Positions 49,801-62,003 of a stretch of DNA of 64,000 bases are shown here, piece by piece. A program made the position numbers and the translations under genes. Source of the stretch: Dirofilaria immitis (Eukaryota > Nematoda > Chromadorea > Rhabditida > Onchocercidae); the NCBI GenBank assembly GCA_024305405.1, contig JAKNDB010000068.1, forward strand, positions 1,358,501 through 1,422,500, read 5' to 3'. How positions within the stretch are numbered: position 1 is the stretch's first letter; every line of letters begins with the position of its first letter. The notes beneath the pieces are model-generated. The model had not been told where the DNA came from, made no database searches, and worked only from the letters and a program-made list of their open reading frames with translations.

Positions 49801-50301
49801 TTGAATTTTATAATCGTTTAACTTGCTAGTTAAAATAATTTTTCACTTTATGATCGTTTAATTTGCTGTTTAAGGTAATTTAAATTTTGTAATCGTTTAG
49901 CCTTAAACTTAAACTTTATGATTCGAAAAAAGTAATTTGCTTTCGGATGAATTAGAATAATTCAAGAAAAAAGAAAGAAACAAGTATTATCACAAAATAA
50001 TTTCTTTCTAAATTTTATTTCCGTTAAAATTAGTTTCATAAATATATGCACAATTTATAGGTGAATTTTAATTTGTATTTTTACATTTTTTTTTTAAATT
50101 GTTTTATCGAATGATTAACTTAGATTGCAAAAATCTAATTTGATTGGTATTGGCTAATGTATTAAAATTAAATTATATTATAAAAAAAAGAAAACAATAA
50201 TTGATGAATATTATAATTACCTTTCCGGATACTTCTTGTCCAGCAAAATAGGCACTTTCAGCATTACTGAATTCAATATCAAATCTAGCCAATTTAACCA
50301 T
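45420..50301 (-). CDS. Arrestin-domain-containing protein (alpha-arrestin)
   Basis: Eight exons on the minus strand: 50301-50221, 48783-48694, 48107-48005, 47689-47489, 47083-46878, 46543-46359, 46069-45887, 45587-45420; about 405 residues. The N-terminal arrestin fold is seen in MVKLARFDIEFSNAESAYF, ELKGRAKTYWTKHS, ERILPYGKHEIPFSFTLP and EGEFGFIRYTCKAICERPWD. The C-terminal arrestin fold begins at SLDRTGFTPGEKIQVNA and continues through VPPVPPEII, NTYMIELD and VIPIQIGTIPC. Alpha-arrestins are trafficking adaptors for membrane proteins; many carry PPxY motifs, none clear here (tail YPKLPNPYYR). Single-base corrections are needed in exon 2 (A-run, about 48753), exon 3 (A-run at its donor, about 48010) and exon 6 (CCC, about 46384); with them the count is exact. 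A TTTTATAG acceptor just upstream (near 50318) suggests a 5' leader junction. The final AGG TAA overlaps a donor-like CAG|GTAATT, so a further exon is possible. Confidence 0.93.
46816..46848. repeat. (AT)n microsatellite in arrestin intron
   Basis: An AT dinucleotide run of about 16 units lies in the intron between exons 5 and 6. Confidence 0.9.
48430..48702. repeat. ~130-bp tandem duplication copying the exon 2 donor of the arrestin gene
   Basis: Two adjacent copies (about 48430-48570 and 48571-48702) share CTTTTCTGATAATATATAA, GCATTTCCCATATGCAA and end in AATACCTGAATGTT. On the minus strand that end is the last 8 bases of exon 2 plus its GTATTATT donor, so the intron contains a second copy of the donor. 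Confidence 0.8.
49289..49560. repeat. Spaced direct duplication, ~65 bp, in arrestin intron 1
   Basis: A unit beginning GCAATGATGATTCGAAACAA and running through AAAATTT..GAAAACTTAA occurs at about 49293-49357 and again at 49492-49556. Between them are ATCATC-rich segments with GATATCA palindromes. Confidence 0.75.
49695..49915. repeat. Degenerate tandem repeat, ~45-50-bp unit, in arrestin intron 1
   Basis: About five units, each with TTTAACATTTTAGTTAAAATAA followed by a TTTTATGATCG motif, align by eye. They lie in the long first intron. Confidence 0.7.
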
Positions 50302-51287
50302 TTTTTTAAATCATCCTATAAAAAAAAAAAGAAAAGAAATTATTAATATAACATATTTTTATCATACTTATGATATAATTATTTTCTGGATGCATAATAA
50401 TCAGAAATTATTAATTATTATGAATAATTTAGTTTTTTTTTTTTGTTTTCGATTTTCATTTGTTTTGTTATTTTAATTGATAAATAAAGCGCTTGTTTAA
50501 TTATAGTAATAAATTATTGCTAAATTATTATAAATTATCAAATGGTTGATAATTTGTAAATTGATAAATTATAAGTTATCGATTAATTCATTCTAGAAAT
50601 TTATTTACTAATCAATTTTTTTTAAATTTTTAATTCATTCATAGAATAGTATAATAAACATAAAATTCAATAATAGGAAAAAAATCCTTATCACTTAAAA
50701 CTAGTCATTATCAATTATATCAATCAAATGCTTCATTTTTATAGATTAATTGCTTAACTTTTCTTTTTTTCTTTTCTTTTCTCGTCCCTAACAATTGATT
50801 TATATCAAAAGATAAAGATGATAATTCTAGAGCAAGAAATTTTGTTCATTTTAAATCTAAAATTGCTGATAATTTTTCATATTTCAACTAAACGAATGAA
50901 CAGGAAAGAAGAAATGAAGAAAGAGAGGGAGGAGAAAGGAAAAAAATTGAGAAAAAAAAGTGAAATAAGAAAACTGATTCTTGCATAGATTTTTACAGGG
51001 ATAACGAATTAACCAAATTCATAATAGGCTTTCAGTTCTTTCATTTTCATTTAGAAATAAAAAAAGAAATTTTAAAAATTTTTTTAAATATAAATTTATT
51101 TGCTCGTTTATTTTTCATTTCCTTTCTAATTTGCATTATGAAACAAAAAAAAAAAAGAAAATTTCAAACTTAAATTTCTAACTTTTTCTCCTAAACGAAT
51201 AATTTAAATTTATGAATACAAAAAAAAAATTAATATCAAACTAAATAATAAAATTATATTTCAATATTTCTTATACGCATAGCATCT

Positions 51288-51705
51288 ATGATTTAAAATA
51301 TATCAAAATATATATATCATAGAATAAAAAACACTATCACTAGATCTCTATTAGCTCATAGGAACAAATCAAATAATTATATGTCCAGAATAATCGAGCA
51401 ATATCGTATCTTGCTGAATGGATTCCTTCGGTCATTCTTTCTGGAATGAAATTCATGGAAATCGCTTTAACGGAAAATTCCGCGCAACAGCTATGCATGT
51501 ATGATTTAAAATATATCAAAATATATATATCATAGAATAAAAAACACTATCACTAGATCTATATTAGCTCATATGAACAAATCAAATAATTGTATGTCGA
51601 GAATAATCGAGCAATATCGTATCTTGCTGAATGGATTTCTTTGGTCATTCTTTCTGGAATGAAATTCATGGAAATCGCTTTAACAGAAAATTCCGCGCAA
51701 CAGCT
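51288..51705. repeat. 205-bp tandem duplication with less AT-rich half
   Basis: Copies at 51288-51492 and 51501-51705 differ at only a handful of bases and are separated by 8 bp. Each has an AT-rich first half (AAAATATATCAAAATATATA) and a more balanced second half (GGTCATTCTTTCTGGAATG ... TTCCGCGCAACAGCT). On the minus strand the second copy is open for 61 codons (ESCCAEFSVKAISMNFIPER). The origin is unknown; it may be a fragment of an old gene or small mobile element. Confidence 0.85.
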
Positions 51706-52094
51706 CTCCTTTAAATTATTATTTTTCTTTTCATTTTGAAGCAAATCAAAAATTGTAAATTCTTTTTTTTCGCTACAAAATTACGCAATAATAGTATTGC
51801 GATAAAATAGCAAAATAAATGAAATAATTATTGTATCTAATAACTTTTTTTTCGTTTTTCTAAGAAATATTTTTAAGCTGAAAAATTAGCGAAATAAAAT
51901 AGCTAAAATAAATGAATTATAAATGGAAAAAATTTTTTTAAATATCATTTAAAGAAGTTATGAGAAGCAAATTTTTTTTATCAAAAAAAAAAATAAAACA
52001 TTAAAACTATACATACATATATTTATATATATGTAAATAGATCAATTCAATACCAACGATATATGAGTGATAGAGAAGAAAAAAATGACATAAT

Positions 52095-52320
52095 TTCTAA
52101 TGAAACTATTTTTGTTTTGTTTATTGTTTCTAATCAAACTATTTTTGTTTTGTTTATTGTTTCTAATCAAACTACTTTTGTTTATTGTTTCTAAGCAGCT
52201 ATTTTTGTTTATTTGTTTCTAATCAAACTATTTTTGTTTATTGTTTCTAATCAAACTATTTTTGTTTATTATTTCTAATCAAACTATTTTTGTTTATTAT
52301 TTCTAATCATTCTGTTTATT
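52095..52320. repeat. Tandem repeat, ~28-33-bp unit, about seven copies
   Basis: Units of the form TTTCTAATCAAACTATTTTT followed by GTTT(TGTTT)ATTG repeat head to tail with small length differences. Confidence 0.85.
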
Positions 52321-53497
52321 GCTTGTAATCTTAGAATTTCTAATTATTTATAAATGTGAATAAATAAATAATTTATGAAACAATTCCATTCATTTAATTA
52401 TAATGTGATTTTCATTATTTTCATATTTATTAGCAGCAATAATTAATAATGCCAATTATAAAAATATATAAATAAGCATATTTACATTTTTCTCGAGAAA
52501 AAATTTTTTCCAAAGCAATGTTATTGTTATCCATTATCACTATAGCTATCTATCATTATTATGATTAGAAATATAAAGCATTATTGTTATCCATTGTCAT
52601 TATAACTATCATTGTTATAACTAAAAATATATCACAATCAGCAGATATTATATGAATTAATTGCAAGATTTTATTTTACCATGTGATAAATATATATAAG
52701 AAATTATTAGTATTTGCATACTTATCATATGATAAAAATAAACAATTAGAATTTTGACTAATAACTATTATAGTCAAACAAATTAATAAACTATCACTTC
52801 TTCTTCATGACTAAACTATCATTATCACTATCACTAATAATAAACTATCACATCTTATTTAAAAATTATAATAAAAATCTTAAATATATAAAATTTAAAA
52901 ATCAAAAAAAAAAAGACAATACACTCCTCTCTCTGTTCGAGAAAAGAGATCATAATACGAAATAAAACGAAATATTCAACCATAAATAATAATCAATGAT
53001 ATGCATGCAAAATTATTTATCAATAAAAATCTAAAATAAATAATAAAAATCGATAAACTCGAGATCGAATTTACCGTTGAATATTTTGATTTATTTTGAC
53101 TTTGATGAAGAAAAAGAAAATGTGCAACTTTGCATGAATCATTAAAATAGGAAGAAAAGGAAAAAAAAATTTAGAAGGAAATATTTTTAAAATAAAATTG
53201 AAAAAATCGAAAAATTACTTTCTATTATTAGCATCATAATTCAAATAAAAAAAATTTTTTCTAAAGACAATTTAGCAAATTACAAAAATCAAAAATTGAT
53301 AGTCAAAAAGTAAATTAAAAAAAAAAGAAAAATTATCTTTACAATGGTATTTCCATTGTGCAGCTACTTTTTTATCATAATTCCTGATAAGCAAAATAGT
53401 AATGGGAAAAAAAACGTAAATTCAAAAATTATGATTCAAAAAAAAACGAAAAACAAAATACAAAATCATTGAATTCATAATTTTCTCTCGAATTCAT

Positions 53498-53541
<44 letters not shown>

Positions 53542-53561
53542 TATCATCATCATCATCATCT
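53498..53561. repeat. (ATC)n trinucleotide microsatellite
   Basis: About 21 ATC units, one interrupted by TTATC. On the minus strand it reads as poly-Asp codons, which explains an apparent open frame there. Confidence 0.95.
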
Positions 53562-54435
53562 AATTTCATTATGTTTACTCTTTTCAAATTCATAATTTTA
53601 AATTTTAAATTGTTTATTTGCTGCAAAAAAAATCATTTATCAATTTTTTTTTTTTTTTTAAAGATAGAAAGTATAAAGAGAAAAAATAATCGATATTTAA
53701 TGAGGAGATAACTGAATGATAAGAAAGACGAGAGTGTATAAATAAATGATGAAAGATATGAAATTAAAAAATTTAAAAATTTTGCAAAATTATTAGCAAA
53801 AATATAAATTGTACCCAATATTAATTGTACAGCTGATAAGGGAAGATATTTTTTATTTGTATCGAACGAATAAAAATTTGATCTTTTTATTTTTCAAATT
53901 AATTTATCATTTCTGATAAAAAAATAATTGAAAACATTGATTTAGCATAAAAAAAAAGAAACAATAAATAAAAATAGCAAAATGGAATAATTAAAAAGGA
54001 AAAAAATTAAGAGGAAAAATTTTTTTTTTTTCAGCAATATCGTTTTTCAAATTATATAAAATTTATCTAATAAAATTACTAACAAAAAAAAAAGGAAATA
54101 CCTAAAAATAAAAAAAACTTTTACCTAAAAAAATATATTCACAAATAGGAATGGTTTGTTTTATCTTTTGCTTTGTTTTTTTTTTTTATTTTATCATGCA
54201 ATAAATATCGAACAATATTTGATATAATTTATTAGACAAGATGAGACATTAAAAGAAAAAGAATGATAAATTTTTAAGCAAAAAAATAAAAAGAAAAAAG
54301 TTAAGAGGATGAAAACTTTCGAAATAAAAAAATATTTCAATGTAAAATAAATTGCAAAGAAATTTTTTAATATTTGAATGCGAAAAAAAAAAATCTAAAT
54401 ATCTAATTATTCGTTATGTTCCAAATAAAGAAAAA

Positions 54436-54452
54436 ATATATATATATATATA
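54436..54452. repeat. (TA)n microsatellite
   Basis: A short run of about eight TA units after a poly-A stretch. Confidence 0.85.
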
Positions 54453-56559
54453 CAAACTTCAGGATATCTATTAAGCAAAAACAACGCAAAGCGATTTAAA
54501 TGATATTCAGTATCATATTTAATATAACGATAGATTTTTTCGGCGCTTATCTTAATGCTGATAATGATAAGATAAATTTAGTTAAACGATGATGAAATTT
54601 TGGCAGATTCATTTACAAATAATAATTATCATCGTTATTATAAACATATATACCTGGATGCCATATGTGATCATCGTTATTATTATTATTATTATATATA
54701 AATGAAGTAAATCATTATTTAAGTAATCGAGTATAAAATCGCAATATTCTTGAGCTATTAATTAGTCAAGTTTTCGTAATAGAAAATGATAAAAAGCTAA
54801 TGAATAAAAATTGCTACGATACCGTAGCGATCATCAATTAATGTAACATTTTAAAACAACGGAAAAATAAATTTTTTTTGTTTCTTTTAAACTAATTTAC
54901 AAATGGAAGGGAATTGTTAAGGATGATGATAAATGATAAATTTTAATCAATAATATAAGTAGTTTGTAAATTAGATTTCGTCAAATTTTCTGTATTAGTA
55001 AGAACTCTAACTCCAAGCTGCTATATTGGCTGACCCATTTCAAAGCCCAGAAAAAACTTTTGGTAAGTATTCAGAAGGAAAAAAAGTTCCATAGATCAGA
55101 TAATTTTCTTTCTGGATGATAGGTAAAACTTTTTAACAAAAAGTGAAATACTACTGATGTGAGATTAAAACCATTGTCGCAAGATTCAGAGTTGAGTTAT
55201 CAGATATAAAAATCATTCGAGCAATCGAAAAAAAAATTCACGACGCGATTTTTTTACCTAATTTTTTTCTAAACCGTAAATATTACTGTTTACCGTATCA
55301 CTTCATCCTTTCTTGACATTATTATGTAATCAATCATTTTACAAAAAAAAAAAAAAAAAAGAAAAGAAGTTTCATCATAAAAATTAAGATGATAGACGTT
55401 ATCAAAAGCTTGATTAATAATAGTTTATTAATCTTATCATTTGATAATATAACTGCAATCAATTTCATTTATCATATAGTTATTTTTTAACACTTTATGC
55501 AATCATCTTTTCATAACTTAATTCATCATTTTTGTCATTGTTATTTTATTACTCATTTCTATGATAAATATCATTATCATCTTCGTATCATTTCAATCAT
55601 TTTTACGAATATTGCACAATACCCTATCACTAATCATTTCAAATCATCAATCAACTTTGTTATTTTTTACTATTTCGCAACTAATTAATCATTATATTAT
55701 TATCAATTCGATCCTATCATATCAAATAATCTTTTTAATAAATCAAAAAAAAAAATTATTAACGAATAAAAGATTTGACAGCAGTTCACAATCATTTCTT
55801 ACTCATGAATCTTTTATTTTTAATTAAAATTTTTTTCTCTAAATTTCTTCAACGCTAATTAAATTTTGGTATTATCATTTATTCACTTTTTTTTCCAAAG
55901 AATATATAATACGAATGAAATGCTAATTAGAATTGATGTTGTAGTTCATTTGAAAATATTATTTGTACACATATAAAATTAATTAGTCATAGTAGTAAGC
56001 AATTAAAATTTACTTCGCTTACATATTTCTATTATACATATATACCGATAGCAATAGTAATCAAAAAACGATAAAAAAGAAAAACAAGTAATGGATTACT
56101 AAATTTAAAATTAATTACTAAATTTTAGCATAATTTTAATTTCTTTTAAATTTTCATGTAACATTTAAATTCCTTTTTACATCAATATATTAATAAGCAC
56201 TGCATTTTTTCTTTTTTTTTAGAAAGAAAATAAAGGAAATAAAAATTAAGAGTTAGGATAGGGAAAAAAATAATAATAATTTTATTAAAAGAAAAAAATT
56301 ACTCAATTTTTTTTCTCGAAATATTACATCAATCAATTTTTTCATTTCTATCAAATCAGTTAATGAAAGTTGTCTCAAATGCAAAAGAAAAAAAGATGAA
56401 AGAAATGAAAAATTAACTAATCAAAATAGAAATAAACTGATTTTCTGAATAGAATAGAAGTAAACTGATTATTTGATATGAATAAATGTTTAAATCATAG
56501 AAAAATTATGATAGCATAATGATATAATAATGGTAAGATAATAAAAAATTAGTAAGAAA

Positions 56560-56750
56560 GTAATTTAATAATTAATAATAATTATAACAGCAATGAGAAT
56601 AATAATAATTGCAATAACGATAATAACAATTAATAATAATGACAATTGTAATAATAATAAACAATAGCAATAATAATAACTGTAATAATAATGATAATTG
56701 TAATAATATTAACGGTAAATAATAATAATTATTATTAATAATATCAAGTA
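56560..56750. repeat. AAT-rich degenerate trinucleotide tract
   Basis: Imperfect AATAATAAT runs interrupted by CAATTG and GATAATTG motifs dominate this stretch. Confidence 0.8.
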
Positions 56751-56965
56751 ACAGAGGATTATAAAACGATAATGATAAGTTGACAACAAACTGAGAAAAT
56801 TATATCAACGAATGAAAAAACTAAATGAATTCATTTCAAATCAATAAAAACCCGTTATAAGGTATTTCAAATATTATATAAAATTTTTGTATAAAATTTC
56901 CTAAAAATCGAATATAATTAATAATTATAATCTACCATAAACATTTAATGATAATAATAATGGCT

Positions 56966-57285
56966 AAATGCAAACTATTGAAAATATATCAGTATTATTT
57001 CAATTATTTCGTTTCGAATTAATTATTTCCAATTATATATATATATCAAAATTTAAATTTCTTACTAAGCAAGAAGGAAGGACATAAAATGTTTAATAAT
57101 AATAATAATAATAACTAAATGCAAACTAGTGATTAAAATATATCAGTATTATTTCGATTAAATATATCTAAATGCAAACTATTGATTAAAATATATCAGT
57201 ATTATTTCACTTATTTCATTTCGAATTAATTATTTCCTATTATATATATATATATATCAAAATTTAAATTTCTCATTAAGCAAGA
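56966..57285. repeat. ~110-bp spaced duplication
   Basis: A unit starting GCAAACTATTGA and running through ATATATCAGTATTATTTC, CGAATTAATTATTTCC and AAATTTAAATTTCT occurs at 56966-57076 and 57175-57285. A shorter partial copy of its start lies between them at about 57120. Confidence 0.8.
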
Positions 57286-57685
57286 AGAGATGAGATATTT
57301 TGTTAATGAAAATGGAATTTTTGTGATAAAATTTTTGTTTACTTTTTTTTATCATTATTATTTATTCAAAATGAATGATTAAATAATCAGCTTCATCGTC
57401 TTAATTCACAAAAAAAAATAGATAAATATAGCATGATAATATTTTAATATTTTATTTCATTTCCATTTCACTCTTAGCATTTTTTATTTTTAGCATAATT
57501 TAAGCAATCAAAGTTTATTTTAGCAAATTTTTAAATACAAATTTTTGAAAATTTTAAGTCTTATTTTAAAAAAAAATTTGTAGAATTTTAAAATTATAAT
57601 TGAATCGAAAAAGTTTTTTTCCAAATAAATTACATAATGTTCGCCCCATTTAGGTTAATTAAAATTTCAGACATCTATTCTCTGC

Positions 57686-57796
57686 TTTTTACAGTATGCA
57701 AATTATTGGTATCCTTGTTTTTACAGTATGCAAATTATTAGTATGCTTGTTTTTACAGTAACCAAATTATTAGTATCCTTGTTTTTACAGTATTAG
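57686..57796. repeat. Tandem repeat, 32-bp unit, three copies plus partial
   Basis: The unit TTTTTACAGTATGCAAATTA followed by TTGGTATCCTTG repeats with one or two changes per copy. Each unit contains a TTTTTACAG that looks like a splice acceptor, but no coding frame follows. Confidence 0.9.
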
Positions 57797-58646
57797 TATA
57801 AATTTGAATGCATTTTTGTTCAATAATTCTAATAAGCTATAAATAATTGTTGAAATATTAAGTTTTATCTCAAGAAAAACTAATTGTAATTCGATATATA
57901 AATATCAATATATCATATGCCTGGAAACAAAAAAAAAAAAAAAAAACAATTCCTAAACGATTTCCGATCAATATATTCGAAAAATGATCATAAGAAATAG
58001 CTGGGGGAAAATAAAAGTTTGAATATTAAACTTAAAAAAGAACAAAAAAATATTATCACCACAAAATCGATAAAATTAGATGAAATTATCATTGATTAAA
58101 AAAAAAAAAGGAATATTTCCGTAGATAACATAACTATGCTATCTTCAAAATTTTATTTTTCAAATCAATGTTTAGATAAATCAAATAGAAAAGAAAAGAA
58201 AAAACTTTTTTTTTTTTTTGAAAAGACAGAAAAGTTTTCAATCAAAAAAATGCAATAATATTTATTTGAATATAAATGCTAAATTTAAAATTTAAATGTG
58301 CCACTCAATTTTTCTTTTCGTTCCTTTCTAAAAGATTGATAAAAAAAATAGAATAATCATTACGACTAATCGATCATATTTATATATGCATGGCTAGCAA
58401 TTGTATAAATGAGATATTATCATTTTCTCAGGGATTCACTTTTTTTTTTTTATCATTTCTCAAATTATCCGAAATGATTTTTACGCAAAAGAAAAAAATC
58501 GCTGTGATAAGAGTGAAAAGAAGAAAAATAAACTTCAAGAAGATGAAAGATATAAATAAAGAAATGGGGAGAAATATTGATTGATAAGTAAAGTGAAAGT
58601 TCATTTAACTATTTGCTAGCTAGATAGCAAATGAAATAAAGTTAAC

Positions 58647-58850
58647 TGATAAGCTGTACATAATAGCGTTTTATCGAATTTAATTTTCAAATTAACATTG
58701 ATAAGCTGTATAAATAACGCTCTACTTAATTTAATCCAAATTAGCACTGATAAGTTGTATATAATAGCGCTTTATCTAATTTAATCCAAATTGATACTGC
58801 TGACATGCTGGACAAATAACTCTTTACTTAATTTAATCCAAATTAACAGC
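58647..58850. repeat. Tandem repeat, ~52-56-bp unit, four copies
   Basis: Units carry TGATAAGCTGTATATAATAG, CGCTTTA and TTTAATCCAAATTAAC. The copies drift progressively from left to right. Confidence 0.8.
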
Positions 58851-59319
58851 TATCAAATTTATTTATTAATTTATCAAATCCAATAAGTGATAAATTAATG
58901 CCAGTAGTTTTACTAAATCCATAAAGTGAACGAATTTTATATCAATAGCACAGTTTGAAATCATCGAGTGATAAAATTTTCAGATAAAATTTTCAAGTGA
59001 TAAAATTTTCATATGCATTATAAAACATTTCATCAAATTATATCCAGGTTCACTGCTTAACTTCATTATGATAATCTTGATTTAATATTATCATAGTTAG
59101 ATGATCAATGTTGAATAATGGTTAATAATTAAACGATAAGATTTTTATCAGTCATACATGTATTGCAAAGATGATAATCGATTGTTAAGATGATAATAGA
59201 TTTTAATTCCTAAAATATTGAAAGCATATATATCCTGATATTAATAAGTAGTCTTTTTCCTAAAATTTTATCATATTTATCACTTTCTGAGGGAAAAAAT
59301 CTTTGCTATGATTAAAACA

Positions 59320-59995
59320 ACTAATAATAATAATAATAGCGTCAAAATAATAAAACGATAATATGCCGATAATGATAATGTATTAGATAACGATAATATA
59401 TTAGGTAAAAGTGATAGAAAAACGGTGATAAAAAAATGATGAAAAGTGATATAAACCAAAACAAAAATGAATATTGCTTATTTACATATATAATTCTAAT
59501 CCAAAATTAGATTATTGCAAAAATATACCAATAATGATAATAGCAACGAGACGATAATGTACTGATAATGTATTAGTGTTAGAAATAAAATAGTGATAAA
59601 AACAGAAAACAGAAATGAATGTTGCTTTTTTACATATATTATCATCCCGTTGTTATTATCATTATTGGTATATTTTTATAATATTTTTGCAATACGCTGA
59701 TAATGATAATGTATTAGTGTTAAAAATAAAATGGTGATAAAAACAGAAAACAGAAATGAATATTACATATGTTATCATCCCGTTATTATCATTATTGGTA
59801 TATTTTTATAATATTTTTGCAATACACTGATAATGATAATGTATTAGTGTTAAAAATAAAATGGTGATAAAAACACAAAACAGAAATGAATATTGCTTAT
59901 TTACATATATAATTCTAATCTGAAATTAGATTATTGTAAAAATATACCAATAATGATAATAACAACGAGATGATAATGTACTGATAATGATATAA
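59320..59995. repeat. Mixed direct and inverted repeat array
   Basis: A unit of about 125-140 bp (TGATAATGTATTAGTGTTA ... GTGATAAAAACAGAAAACAG ... ATGAATATTGC) is repeated at about 59560, 59700 and 59823. ACCAATAATGATAATA near 59526 and 59946 is the reverse complement of TATTATCATTATTGGT near 59655 and 59786, so parts of the array can fold into long hairpins. Confidence 0.85.
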
Positions 59996-60352
59996 TATAT
60001 ATATATATACAACTTACATATATGTTTCAATTCCAAAGTAGCAATGATTATTGTTAAGCTGAAAGAAAAAAATTACTACAACGATATTTAACGAAATTTG
60101 AAATGATAATTGAAATATTAAATTAGGAATAATTTTACATATATTATCATTTCCATTTTAATTTCAATATTATTTTGAATTCAAATTTAATTCTAGAATA
60201 TTCAAAAATGTTAAAATAATTTATATTTTTTTATTATAAATGTTATATCGAAAAAAAATGTATATATATTATACATATATAATTTATTATTAATTTCTTT
60301 TTATTCATTTCAATTATCTTTTATTAAATTATAATTTCTTATATACCTTCAT

Positions 60353-60388
60353 ATATATATATACGGTATATATATATATATACGGTAC
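60353..60388. repeat. AT-rich microsatellite with two TACGGTA interruptions
   Basis: Two runs of ATATAT, each followed by ACGGTA, form a short near-perfect direct repeat. Confidence 0.8.
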
Positions 60389-60477
60389 TCTCTTATTAAA
60401 GTACGAAATATAATTAATAAAAGAAGTTTTCAAGAATAATTTAGTATTTAAATTATTTTAAAGTATCACTTGACCTC

Positions 60478-60521
60478 TCTTTCTCCCTCTCTCTTTCTTT
60501 CTCTCTCTCTCTCTCTCTATC
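60478..60521. repeat. (CT)n-rich microsatellite
   Basis: A CTCTCT run interrupted by TTTC, ending before CGCTCTTTTA. It is a polypyrimidine tract on the plus strand. Confidence 0.85.
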
Positions 60522-60706
60522 GCTCTTTTATTTTCCTTCGTCTAAATTGCTGGAAAATTTTTTAATTGAATTTATTCTAATTCAATAAGTTGAAATTTTT
60601 TTATCAATAGAACTTATTAGGGAAAAGGAAGAAGAGAAAAAGAATGAAAGAGATATTGAAATATAGAGAGTTGAAAAAAAAAGGTGCTTAAAGCTTTTAT
60701 ATAGAT

Positions 60707-60805
60707 CTGGCCATTGGGCCAGTTAAAGTTTTAGGCCTAAATAGGCTATAGAAAATGCTAAAAATGACATAGGCTTTTTACAGGCTCTTTTTTTTTTTTT
60801 TTTTT
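60707..60805 (+). other. GC-rich hairpin and adjacent poly-T tract
   Basis: CTGGCCATTGGGCCAG (60707-60722) can form a perfect 6-bp stem with a 4-base loop, unusual in DNA this AT-rich. Downstream are AGGCCT and three AGGCT motifs, then a run of 18 T at 60788-60805. It might be part of a small RNA gene or an old mobile element. No promoter boxes were recognised. Confidence 0.35.
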
Positions 60806-61560
60806 GTTCTTCTCCTTCAAGATTTTCTCATCTTTTCTACATCCTCCGTTTAATAAAAATAAAAGAGAGGAAATTTTTTTCTTTTTTCTTTAACTCTTAA
60901 TTTTACTCTTTCTCTTTACATTTCTTTTTCCTTATTTTCTCAACTGATCAAATAATGAAAGTTGAAATTTTTTTTCTTCCTATCTTTTTCCTACTTCTTT
61001 TTTCTTCAAATTTTTTTTCGAGAAAAAAAAGAAAAAGACAATAGTAAAATGAAAGGAAAAGAAAACGAAAAACAAAAAGGATAAGCAAAAAACGGAAAAG
61101 AAAACGAATGACCAATGATTGATACATTAGTTGTTTTAACAGTCAAAAATAATGGAAGGAAAAAAAGAAAAAGAAAAAAGAAAAGAACGAAAGAAATAAG
61201 ATGATAAATAATTGGTTTACAGATAAGTTCTACAAAGTTTTTGTTTATTTTTCTTTCTTTTTTTTTGTTTATTTTCTCTTTTCTTTTTTTTTGTTTATTT
61301 ACTTTAATAAATAATAAAAATATTTTCGCAAATATTTTCATCTTCAAAATATTGTAAATATATATATTTTATCACACAACATATGTACATATATATTTTA
61401 ACATATAATATTCAGAATAGAATAAAAAAAGAAGAATAGAATAAAAAAACCGAAAAATTTTTAATTCAAATTCATATATGAAAAAACTTACTAGCATATA
61501 GCATCAAATTTGTTTACAAATGAAATTTGCCCTGAAATGTCAGACAAATTGATGAGTTAA

Positions 61561-61686
61561 GTGTGTATGTGTGTATTTATGTTTATGTATGTGGTGTATG
61601 TGTATGTCTGTGTATTTATATGTCATGTATGTGTATGTATGTAAGTATGTGTATATCTGTGTATGTATGTATGTATGTATGTGTAT
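61561..61686. repeat. (GTAT)n/(GT)n microsatellite
   Basis: About 125 bp of GTATGT and TGTATG units with occasional TTTA and CTG interruptions. Confidence 0.95.
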
Positions 61687-61850
61687 TACTTATACATACA
61701 ACTTGTTAATATATGCATGAATATTGTTGGTATTATCAATGATTTATAATGCTGAAAATGGAAGAAGATAATGTGCACAGTATAATTGCATGTTAGAGCA
61801 ATGAAAAATAGTATGCAAATAGATGATGCTATATAATGAATGATTAATGT

Positions 61851-62003
61851 GATGAAGAAAGAAAGACAAAGAGAAGCAAAGAAAGGAAGGAAAAAGAAGA
61901 GACGAAAGAATGAAAGAAGAATGAAAAGCAAAGAAGAGAGGAAAAACGGAAAGAAGCAGGAAGGGATGAATGAGAAAAAAGAAGGAAGATAAAAGTGGAA
62001 GAG
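61851..62003. repeat. Long homopurine tract
   Basis: About 150 bp of almost pure A/G on the plus strand (GAAAGA, GGAAGGAAA, AAGAAGAGA). Related tracts lie at about 61021-61195 and 62210-62275. Open frames across it are rich in Lys or Phe and not gene-like. Confidence 0.85.

Noticed and set aside
53429..53626. Acidic protein with poly-Asp run (minus), and a similar one at 62955-63170 (plus)
   Set aside because: Both are readings through (GAT)n microsatellites without splice or domain support.
57686..57796. Possible CRISPR-like array
   Set aside because: The units are contiguous tandem repeats without unique spacers, in eukaryotic DNA.
61006..61931. Lys- or Phe-rich open frames in the purine-tract region
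   Set aside because: Composition is dictated by homopurine/homopyrimidine DNA; no motifs or splice structure.
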